Positions 55,272-64,000 of a DNA stretch of 64,000 nucleotides are shown piece after piece (the first letter of the stretch is position 1; every line of letters begins with the position of its first letter). This DNA is from Terfezia claveryi (lineage: Eukaryota > Ascomycota > Pezizomycetes > Pezizales > Pezizaceae). The DNA lies in NCBI GenBank assembly GCA_015179025.1, contig WHUX01000041.1, positions 248,001 through 312,000 on the forward strand, written 5' to 3'. The notes under the pieces are model-generated. The model saw only the letters and a program-made list of their open reading frames with translations. It did no database searches and was not told the DNA's origin. The translations under genes and the position numbers were made by a program.

Positions 55272-57108
55272 CCATACATCACCGGGTAATGCATCATCAC
55301 CGTGATATGCATCAGCCCCCACGCGAACCCTGTCGGTCCATTCTTGGCAGCATAGCGGACTGCAAAATGAACGGAACCATTGCCAGCAAAATATATATGC
55401 CTCGTAAAGATATAGAGATTCATTGACATGTGGTGGGAATACGAAATGGACGGGTTTGGATGGGTTAATAGATCGATTTTTGGGTGGCATCTAATATTCC
55501 GAGGCAAAATAGAGACAAGCAACTGACCTACGGTACTGACCAAGTCTTGGGAATATATATGAATTGGGGTTTGAATGGCATAATCTAGAGTGTATAGATG
55601 CAGTTTAAGTTGCTTAAAAGTAATAAAGCGATTAGTCTAACTTTGGAAGGCGAGCAGGAGTTTGTGCACTTTTCCGAGATCTATTTATATAAAAATCTGA
55701 AGCAGCCTGAGCCGTACTAAACTCAGCTGGACTAATTATGCCTTGTCTGTGTGAGCCCAAGTCCGTCTCGGTCCGCCTGAGTTTGTCTAACCCACCTGAG
55801 TCTGCTGGACTAAATCTGAAGCTGCCTGAACTCATCTGTATAAATTATATAGATGCTCAGCATTCCTGACCTTCTCTAATAAATTCTAGGCTAGTCTAGA
55901 CACACCATAGCAATATTGAACTTCAATAAGCTAATATATATTTGCTTGAAGCTACTTGAGACGTCCCAAACTAGTATAAACTCTTGTGAATTACTATTAG
56001 GTTACTTCAAGTCAGTTGAGCACGCTAGAGCATACCAATACATATCAGAACTACTCTAATCTCACCAGCATTTATTTTTGGCCATCATATAGTAACTCGG
56101 GGTTAGCTTCCGCAGGTCTAGATTGCTTTAGTATACTTGAGAGGCAGTACCTCTAGAAGTAATTTTAAACTTCAATTAGGATAAGTCACCCAAGTCAGCT
56201 TAGGCTAGCTTAACCTAGTATATATGCCTGCATCTATCTCAATATACTGAACATTATCTTCTTTACCACTCTGTACAATCACGGACTCTCAAATGAATTG
56301 TCCAAACTCAGGTGGATTCAGGTAAGTCTGAGTTGGCCTATCTAAGCCTGAATTGAATATGCATAGGGCTATATAGGGTAGTATAGGGCTAGGCTGGTAA
56401 AGAGAAGCTCAAGTGAAGGTCCAGTGGTATGACACAGTTTAGAAGTAGTACCCATTACATTATAGAAGTTCAATATTGTTCTGGTGTGCCTAGTCTAGCC
56501 CACAATTTGTCAAACAAGGTCAGGATCTATATAATTTATGCAGACGAGTTTAGGCAGCTTCAGATTTAGTCCAGCAGACTCAGGCAGGCCAGGCAAACTC
56601 AGGTGGACCAAGATGGACTTGAGCTCACACAGACAAGGCATAATTAGTCCAGCTGAGTTCAGTACGGCTCAGGCTGCTTCAGATTTTTATATAAATAGAT
56701 CTCGGAAAAGTGCACAAACTCCTGCTCACCTTCCAAAGTTAGACTAATCGCTTTATTACTTTTAAGCAACTTAAACCATATCTATACACTCTAGATTATG
56801 CCATTCAAACCCCAATTCATATATATTCCCAAGACTTGGTCAGTACCGCAAGTCAGTTGCTTGTCCCTATTTTGCCTCGAAATATTAGATGCCACCCAAA
56901 AATCGATCTATTAACCCATCCAAACCCGTCCATTTCGCATTCTCACCACATGTCAATGAATCTCTATATCTTTACGAGGCATATATATTTTGCTGGCAAT
57001 GGTTCCGTTCATTTTGCAGTCTGCTATGCCACCAAGAATGGACCGACAGGGGTTCGCATGGGGGCTGATGCATATCCCGGTGATGATGCATTACCCGGTG
57101 ATGGATGG
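55272..57108. mobile_element. 1.84 kb foldback DNA element, long TIRs, TA target
   Basis: Inserted between RT motif codons YLDD and ILIYSD. TA at 55270-55271 and 57109-57110 flanks it. TIRs span about 55272-55928 and 56461-57108 (about 650 bp each); ends read CCATACATCACCGGG and CCATCCATCACCGGG. The centre (55929-56460) is AT-leaning without coding capacity. The TA duplication suggests a Tc1/mariner-like mover supplied in trans. The open frames in it come from the arms. Confidence 0.85.
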
Positions 57109-58002
57109 TATCCTTATCTACTCGGATACCCTAGTGGAACACAAGATCCACATCCGACAAGTGCTGGAGAAGCTGGAGAGAGCTGGGTTATATTTGAAGC
57201 CGGAAAAATGCGAGTTCCATGTGCAGAAGGTCAAGTATCTGGGGCTGATTATCACCACGGAGGGCATCCAGATAGACCCTGCAAAGGTTGCTGCGATCCA
57301 GGAGTGGGAAACTCCAGCCAACCTCAAGGATGTACAGGCCTTCCTGGGATTCGCCAACTTCTACCACCGGTTTATCCTGGGATACTCGAAGATCGTGGCA
57401 CCCTTGACGGCGTTGACAAGGACAAAGGGTATGGACAAAAGCCAGCGCTTCCAGTGGGGTTTAGAAGCCCAATCTGCCTTCGAGAAGCTCAAGGAAGCCT
57501 TCTGCTCAGCCCTAATCCTAGCCCATTTTGACCCCGATAGCGAGTGCATCGTGGAAATGGATGCCTCCGACTATGTCTCCGCCGGAATCCTGTCCCAGTA
57601 TGTCAATGGAGTCCTCCACCCAGTGGCCTATTTCTCCAAAAAGCACTCTCCGGCGGAGTGTAATTACGAGATCTATGATAAGGAATTAATGGCCATTGTG
57701 CGGGCTTTTGAGGAATGGAGGCCCCACCTGGAGTCAGCGAAGGGGGTTATCGAGGTCCTTTCTGACCACAAGAACCTGGAATACTTCACAACTACCAAAT
57801 TACTGAATCGCCGGCAGGCTAGGTAGTCGGAATTCCTGTCCCGGTTCAACTTCAAGATCAAGTACCGGTCAGGAAAGGCTGGTGGGAAACCAGACGCACT
57901 GACCAGGAGATCAGGAGATCTCCCTAGGGGGGGGATGAAAGGCTACAATACCAGAACCAGGTGGTACTGAAGCCGGAAAATCTTGACCTGGCTGCCAATG
58001 TT

Positions 58003-58140
58003 CTGGCTGATGCGGAAGCTGAAGCTGAGGCTGATGCAGAAGCTGAAGCTGAGGCTGATGCGGAAGCTGAAGCTGGGGCTGATGCGGAAGCTGAAGCTGG
58101 GGCTGATGCGGAAGCTGATGCGGAGACTGATGCAAGAGCC
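58003..58140 (+). repeat. Ala/Glu/Asp-coding minisatellite (RNase H to integrase linker)
   Basis: Repeats of GATGCGGAAGCTGAAGCTGAGGCT-like units, coding (D/E)-A-E-A-E-A. Copies A (2420-2510) and C (34640-34690) have fewer and more diverged units at the same place. Confidence 0.85.
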
Positions 58141-59761
58141 AACCTCCGACAACTGGTGAGACAGACCTGTGAGGACAACCCCCTGGCCAAGGAAATCATC
58201 ACTGCAGTAGATTCCGGCCAGCACCGCCACCACAAGATTTCCCTGGCCGAGTGTATAGTACAGGACGGCCTCCTCTATCACCTCGAACGGCTCTATGTAC
58301 CGGAAGGAGGAGAGTTATGCCTGAGGCTAATCAAGGAACACCACGATACCCTGGTGGTGGGTCACCCTGGAGTGGCTAAGACGTTAGAGCTCTTGGCCAG
58401 GGAATACACCTGGATTGACCAGTGGAAGGACGTGGAGCGGTACGTACGGAACTGCCATGTTTGTAAACGTGCTAAGCCCATCCGCCACGCCCCATATGGC
58501 ACTCTGAAGCCCCTGGATATTCCGGATCGGCCGTGGCTGCACCTGACCATCGATTTCGTGACGGGATTGCCGGAAGACTCGGGATTTAACGCCATCTTGA
58601 TGGTGGTGGATTGGCTAACGAAGATGAGGCATGTCATACCTTGTCGGGACACCTGTTCTGCTCCAGAGTTGGCCAACCTCTACCTCAACAATATGTTCCG
58701 GTATCATGGACTCCCCGAATCCATCGTGTCTGACCGTGGCCCTCAGTTCACCTCGGACTTTTGGAGAGCCTTCTGCGAGCTGCTGGGGATCAAAGTGCGT
58801 TTGTCAACGGCATATCACCCCCAGATGGACGGCCAATCGGAGAGGATAAATGCCATTATGGAGCAATATCTGCGGGTCTTCGTTGATTACCAGCAGGATA
58901 ACTGGGTTTCGTTGCTGGCCACCTGCGAATTCGCTGCGAACAACCAGTTCTCGGAATCCTCCAAAACCTCGCCTTTCCTGACTAACTATGGTTGGCACCC
59001 CCGGTTCGTGGAGGCCCTGGCACCCCTGCAAAAAGCCCACCCCCCAGCTAAGGAGTTTGCAGTTAGAATCGCTGCACTCCACCGTACCCTGAAAGCTGAG
59101 CTGGAATATGCGCAGGCCAGGCAAGCGGAGTATGCCAATAGATCATGGTTGCCAGCCCCCAGATACCAGCCAGGAGACAAGGTGTGGCTCTCTAGTCAGC
59201 ACTTCTGGACAGAATGACCTTCTCGTAAACTGGATCATAAGTTCCTGGGGCCTTATGAGGTATTAGGGAATGTGGGCACTCACGCCTACTGGTTGAAGTT
59301 CCCTAAAGATATCAAACGCCACCCGGTCGTTCATATCTCGGAGATCGAACCAGCCGCCAATGATCCCCTCCCCGGGCAAAAGCACCCCCCACCCCCTCCC
59401 GTAGTGATTGCAGGTGAAGAGGAGTGGGAGGTTGAGGAGGTACTGGACTCCAGAAAACGCTATGGGCGAGTTCAGTATAAGGTTAAGTGGGTAGGGGACG
59501 AGGAGACTACCTGGCAACCCGCAGAGGACTTGGAGAATGCGCAGGATTTGGTTACCCTGTTCCACCAGCAGTACCTCAGGAAGCCTCGCCCAGTCGACTG
59601 AGGTCATGACTTTGCATCCTTGTTGTTATTTCTGTTCTTGTTGTTCGGAGTTGGGGTTCTTGTCCTTGCTCTTATTGTTGTTGTTATTTTCTGTATTGAT
59701 TTTGCCGGTTATCGTGCCCAGGCCTCCTAGTCGCTGGAGCTCCAGCCTAAAGGGGGGATAG

Positions 59762-60278
59762 TGTCACAACCGTATTCTTAGTCTGGATTTGACACTCGAA
59801 CAGGCTTTTTCGAGTGTCGTGCTGTTTTGACACTCGAACAGGCTTGTTCGGGTGTCGTCGATAGGTGATTGTTATCTTAGCTTCCAAGATAGGAATCTCG
59901 AGAAGCTTATTCCTTCCACGGCCTTGGCCTGGAATCATGTATATATATCTTCGTCCCTCCACCCTCTCGTTGGATCCCCATCCAACGTCTTGTTATCCAA
60001 TACAGGACCTTGCTTCCCCCAGCGCTTGTGTACCTCCCTTGTGCACATCCTTGTCTCGAACAAACAACTCTGCAATACAGCTGCCTCCCTTGACACACGC
60101 GGCAACTGCCTCCGCGTGTCTCATGTCCCTTGCCCTCTGCCTCTCTCTTGCCTTTTGCCCTTGCCTCCGTCTCAATCTTCCCCTGGTCACACACGTAGCG
60201 CTCCTACGTGTGCGATTGCCCCTTGCCACTTCCCCGGCGTACCTCTTGGTCGCCTTGTCCCCCAGATCCCTCGTTACA
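59762..60278 (+). repeat. 3' LTR, copy D (subfamily 3, duplicated palindrome)
   Basis: 517 bp. It differs from the 5' LTR mainly by a tandem duplication of the U3 palindrome (two hairpins at about 59790-59818 and 59829-59857), which explains 37 extra bases. Ends GTTACA, then TSD CTATT 60279-60283. Confidence 0.92.
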
Positions 60279-60545
60279 CTATTCGAGTATTTTGCTAGGT
60301 TTCTGTAGGTTTGATTTTATATTTATATAAGACATTTATTTTGCTTCTATTCAAGTCTTTTACTAGGTTTCAGTAGGGTTAAATTTAAATTTGTATGAGA
60401 CATTTATTTGGCTTCTATTCAAGACCTTTGCTACATTTCCATGGAGTGAATTTACATAAGATATTATATTGGCTTCTATTGGAATCTCTTGCTAGATTTC
60501 TATATAGTGAATTTACATGAGATTTTATGTTAGCTTCTATCATGA
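60279..60545. repeat. 68-bp minisatellite (continuation)
   Basis: About four degenerate units starting CTATT(C/G)(G/A)AG(T/A) and containing TTGCTAGGTTTCTGTAGG and TTTTGCTT. They match the units before copy D (52230-52309), so D split one array. Confidence 0.75.
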
Positions 60546-62747
60546 GCCCTAGTAGTGACTTCACTAGTGAGACCTATATAAAGTTTTTATAAGATAGAGA
60601 CAATAATATATGAAAGCTAAAAAAGGTTTTGTTTGAAACCTAAAAAGGTTTATCTAAAACTACTAAAAGTTTGTGAGTAAATCTTTAGTAGTTTTCTATA
60701 TAATTATTGATATAAAACTTCTTTTAGTCTTACTCTTAAGATCTGACTAAATATACTATAGTATATATTTAGAAGTATAAACTTATTAAACTCTAACTAA
60801 TACTTATAATATATAATTAGATTAGCTATTCCCTCTATTATAGTACTTCTTTGTTCTATTAATATATTCCTTACAATAGAAAAACAATATTTAGAAGGTA
60901 TACTAGTAGAAGAAATAGCAAAATAATTTTGAACTATATAACTAAGATTAGAAAAATAAGAGTCATAAGTGCACTACTATTCAATTGGATTAATCTACAG
61001 AAGTTCAACCATTTTCTTTAAAATTATATTTATCTCTAATATTTCTAAAATTATACTATTAGTTTATAAAGAAGCAAATACAGCTGTTATAAAGTTATCT
61101 TCAAAGTAGTTAGAGCTTTATAATAGAAAGAATATACTATATTTTATAACTTAATTAGTTAGCTTTTTCTGCCCCTAAAATCCACTTAATTTAATATTTA
61201 AGATTTCGAAATATTTGAACTTCATATTATAGATTTAATATAGTTGCAATTGCTTGTTTAGAATAAGTTTTACTATAATATTGATTAAGCTTCTACTAGC
61301 TAGTAGTATAACCCTTATAAAAAATTAATTTTATAGTAGACTTTTACTCTACTATAGTCTTTAAGTTAGTAGCTAATACTGAGAAGTATAGAAATTATGT
61401 AGATAAGGTAAGATTGCTACTTTTACTTAAATGTTTAGTAGCTTTAAAAAAGATATTAAGAATATCATTCAGGTTTTGAAAAAGTAATTATTTATTAGGT
61501 TAAATTTATAAACTTTGTAGTTGTTCTTCTAATCTAAAATACTATACTAAAAAGAGGGATGTTATTGCATGAGTAGTACTGTCATATTCTTATATTATTG
61601 TGGATACTTTAATATTAGTCAGCAACTCCTATTTATTTCTATATATATAACACAACTTTATTATAGTGGCATTACATAGTACATAGTATATATTGTCTAG
61701 AATACTATTGCTTTAGTAAGTATTGTGGAGACTAAAATATTTACTACTATATTGTCTAGAATACTATTACTTTAGTAAGTATTATGGAGACTAAAAATAG
61801 TCACTATAATATTGTTAAAAATACTATTGCAATATAGTAGTGCTAAAATACAGCTTATAACAATGCTAAAACAGGCTATGCACACACTAACAGCTCTAGA
61901 ATCTTGGCACTAGAGCAGATTTTGGAGTAGATTTTATAGCAGATTTTGGAGCAGATTCTAGAGTAGATTTTGGAGTAAATTTCAGAGCAAACTTTAAATT
62001 AAGAATATATATAGCAGAAATATATTCATTTTATTTACTAATTATTATAGTATATATAGTATACTAATACTCACTATAATATTTGCTCTAATATATACTC
62101 TAATACTCACTACAATACTCACTCCAATACTTACTCTAATACTTGCTATAATACTTGCTCTAATACTTGCTCTAATAATCACTCTAATATTCACTCTTAT
62201 ACTTACTTTAATACTTGCTCTAATATGATTTGGAAATCATACAAGATATTGGATAAAGAGCAAAGTGTAAGGAAGTCATATTCCATTTGTCAATAAAATG
62301 TAACTTCCATTACATACTAACTTTTAACCTAGTGGAATAAGATATTATCAGGCCACCAATGTCGGTCAGCAGATAATAATAAAGGTATAGTAACTCATGT
62401 ATTTCATTATAGTAATGAGCGTGACTTATTGGAAGGGTCACGTGATACTTGTAGTTATATTTCCTAATAGTTTTTAGAAGTTTCTATCATGTTGATTTCA
62501 AATCATATAATGGGTCAGATGATGGTGCACTGCCTTAGCACTGCCCCAATACTGCCCCAGCACTGCCCCACTCTGGGTAGTATATAGTCCCTTGAATTCC
62601 CCTCAGTTGGAGGAGCGTTCAAGCCAGTAATAGAGACAGAAACAGAGTAGTAGATATCTACCAATAATAAAGTATTGAGCTATTACATTCTGGGCCTGTT
62701 TGGGCCCATCTCCCTTTATGTTTTAATAACAAGTTATAGACTGGTCG
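60546..62747. repeat. AT-rich ground with several tandem arrays
   Basis: No gene. Arrays: a two-copy 64-bp unit (about 61688-61820, ATTGTCTAGAATACTATT), a 15-bp GAGCAGATTTTG-type array (61908-61990), a 12-14 bp CTCTAATACTTG array (62085-62225) and four CACTGCCCC copies (62524-62570). At 62580-62690 a TATATAG box, AATAAAG and a GGGCCTGTTTGGGCCC palindrome suggest the end of an unidentified LTR. Confidence 0.55.
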
Positions 62748-63264
62748 TGTAACGACGGCTCTGGGGACAAGGCAACCAAGGGGTATGCCGGGGCAAGGGC
62801 AAGGCTAGGGTAACACACACGTAGGAACGCTACATGTGTGACTAGGGAAAAGGCTAGGACGGGGGGCAAAGGCGAGGGCGAGAGAGGCACATGGGAGTAG
62901 TAGGAGGCAGCAGGGCTGCAGAGACAAGGCAAGGCAAGGCAAGGGCAGGAGGTTCGCGGGGTGGGCAGCAGGGCTGCAGAGTCGAGGCGAGGCAAGGGGG
63001 TGCACAAGGGAGATGCACCAACTTGGAGAGAAGCAAGGCCCTGTATTGGATATAGAAGACATTGGATGGGGATCCAACGAGAGGGCGGAGAGAGCAAGCT
63101 ATATATACAGGCTTCCTTACTGGCCAAGGCCACCAGAAGGAATAAGGTTCCCGAGACCCCTTATCTCGGGAACAGAGATAACAACGATATCAATCAACAA
63201 TAATGAGAGTCGGACGGAATCCCGTCTGACTCTCAAACCCGGCTAGGAAAGGACGGTTGTGACA
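62748..63264 (-). repeat. 3' LTR, copy E (subfamily 1)
   Basis: 517 bp on the minus strand, TGTCACAACC...GTTACA. U3 palindrome GAGAGTC-GACGG...CCGTC-GACTCTC at about 63204-63234. It matches the LTR of copy A. Confidence 0.88.
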
Positions 63265-63448
63265 CTATCCCCCTTTTAGGTTCAGAGCCCCAGCGACGTA
63301 AGGCAAGGCGAAAAAAAACAAACAAACAAGACAGGCGAATAACCAATAACCCATAACACAACCCCAACGCTGGAAGTACATACCAACAATAACCATGACA
63401 ACAATGACAATAACAACCCTAATAACCAATTCCAGGATGACAAGAACA

Positions 63449-64000
63449 TCATTGGGCGGGGCAGGGTTTCCGGGGGTAATGCTGGTGGAACAGGGTGACC
63501 AAGTCCTGTGCATTTTCTAGATCTTCGGCTGGTTGCCAGGTCGTCTCCTCATCCCCCAACCATTTGACCTTATATTACAGGCGCCTATATCTTCTTCGGG
63601 AGTCCAGCACTTCCTCCACCTCCCATTCCTCCTCACCTTCGATAACCACAGGAGGAGGTGGGGGGTGTTCCTGGCCTGGCAGAGGGTCGCTAGTGGCAGG
63701 CTCGATCTTGGAGACATGGACGACTTGGAGAGCCACACCTTGTCCCCTGGTTGATATTTGGGGGCTGGCAACCGTGATCCGTTGGCATACTTGGCTTGCC
63801 TGGCTTGTGCATATCCCAGCTCAGCTTTCAGGGTAGAGTGGAGCTCAGCAATCCCAGCTGCAAACTCCTTGGCCGGGGCATCTTTTTTGGCTTTTTGCAG
63901 GGGCGCCAGGGCATCCACGATCCGGGGGTGCCAACCGTAGTTAGCCAGGAAAGGCGAGGTTTTGGAGGATTCCGTGAACTGGTTGTTCGCGGCGAATTCG
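63449..64000 (-). pseudogene. Pol C-terminus of copy E (integrase tail and chromodomain)
   Basis: Minus strand from the window end: integrase tail NQFTESSKTSPFLANYGWHPRIVDALAP-type sequence, then [11 protein letters not shown] (about 63740), a deletion joining KVWLS directly to the MSPRSSL / SEIEPAT region, then the chromodomain in a shifted frame to TGA 63449-63451. The deletion removes about 100-140 bp found in copies C and D and shifts the frame. Confidence 0.8.

Larger units (their letters stand above)
53961..59601 (+). pseudogene. Pol of copy D (PR-RT-RNaseH-IN-chromodomain), split by insertion
   Basis: Protease with ALIDCGASGIAFID (about 54139-54180); RT fingers and palm to CTAYLDD at 55250-55270; after the insertion ILIYSDTL continues at 57111, then thumb, RNase H ([21 protein letters not shown]-like) to TAG 57824-57826; Ala/Glu linker 58003-58140; integrase with H-H-C-C (HHDTLVVGH...CHVCKRAK, 58335-58480), catalytic Asp in TIDFVTG, Asp in DRGPQFTSDFW and Glu in GQSERINAIMEQY; GPY-like module with TGA 59215-59217; chromodomain [28 protein letters not shown] about 59425-59520; end TGA 59599-59601. 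Two stops plus the insertion are the visible defects in pol. Confidence 0.9.
52315..60278 (+). mobile_element. Ty3/Gypsy chromovirus copy D, complete but interrupted, TSD CTATT
   Basis: LTRs 52315-52794 and 59762-60278. It is the best preserved chromovirus here: gag has one small deletion and pol only a few stops. A 1837-bp foldback element (55272-57108) is nested in its RT. It lies inside a 68-bp minisatellite. The polypurine tract AAAGGGGGGATAG lies at 59749-59761. Confidence 0.95.
62748..64000 (-). mobile_element. Ty3/Gypsy chromovirus copy E, continues past window
   Basis: 3' LTR, polypurine tract CTAAAAGGGGGATAG (63265-63279), then pol C-terminus. The low-side flank is GGTCG at 62743-62747; the matching TSD lies outside the window. 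Confidence 0.88.

Noticed and set aside
55181..57531. Frames such as 55181-55543 and 56836-57531
   Set aside because: They read through the arms of the foldback element and partly out of frame through RNase H; no independent gene.
60546..62230. Regularly spaced short repeats resembling a CRISPR array
   Set aside because: The organism is eukaryotic, the units are degenerate and directly adjacent, and no unique spacers of constant length separate them.

Overview
The window is eukaryotic and reads as a transposon-dense stretch of a filamentous ascomycete (Pezizomycotina-type) genome. The only clearly functional host gene (6843-9313) has six short introns (50-89 bp) with GTRNGT-like donors and CTAAY/CTGAY branch motifs. 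The rest is chromodomain Ty3/Gypsy, Ty1/Copia, LINE, pogo-like and Plavaka-like elements, many with RIP-like C-to-T / G-to-A decay, plus two very AT-rich blocks. I cannot name the species. A truffle-like member of the Pezizales would fit the transposon load, but this is a guess.

Layout. 1-4686: decayed chromovirus copy A with its 3' LTR. 4687-6430: AT-rich ground holding a 231 bp MITE. 6843-9313: apl1, the AP-2 beta adaptin. 9540-13169: AT-rich ground with two head-to-head LTRs of a second Gypsy family; the plus-strand copy continues with gag and pol to about 18050. 18050-26577: a block with a DUF6532-like pseudogene (-), an unrecognised 1.6 kb gene between inverted repeat arrays, a tRNA-like sequence and a Plavaka-type transposase pseudogene (+). 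26578-30249: chromovirus copy B (-). 30250-30711 and 36862-37418: the two halves of one pogo/Fot1-like transposase, split by the complete chromovirus copy C (30712-36861, TSD CCTAT). 37419-43092: small or hypothetical genes, a LINE 3' end and a Copia fragment. 43093-49123: complete Copia element (-), 520 bp LTRs, TSD CCCCA. 49124-52314: repeats and a second member of a small paralogous gene pair. 52315-60278: chromovirus copy D (TSD CTATT), itself interrupted by a 1.84 kb foldback element at a TA site inside the reverse transcriptase. 60279-62747: minisatellites and AT-rich ground. 62748-64000: chromovirus copy E (-), cut by the window end.

How it works together. The chromoviruses share one architecture: LTR, a PBS that can pair with the LTR's own transcript leader, gag with a CCHC knuckle, a -1 frameshift cassette, then protease, RT, RNase H, an Ala/Glu-rich linker, integrase and chromodomain, and a polypurine tract. 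The cassette (slippery GGGAAAA, 5-nt spacer, 12-bp bulged hairpin across the gag stop) is kept in position in all four copies that show the junction, and is the best-supported functional signal here. A second theme is palindromic modules in the LTR U3 that are swapped between subfamilies. No element in the window looks fully intact: each carries stops, frameshifts, insertions or an altered RT active site.
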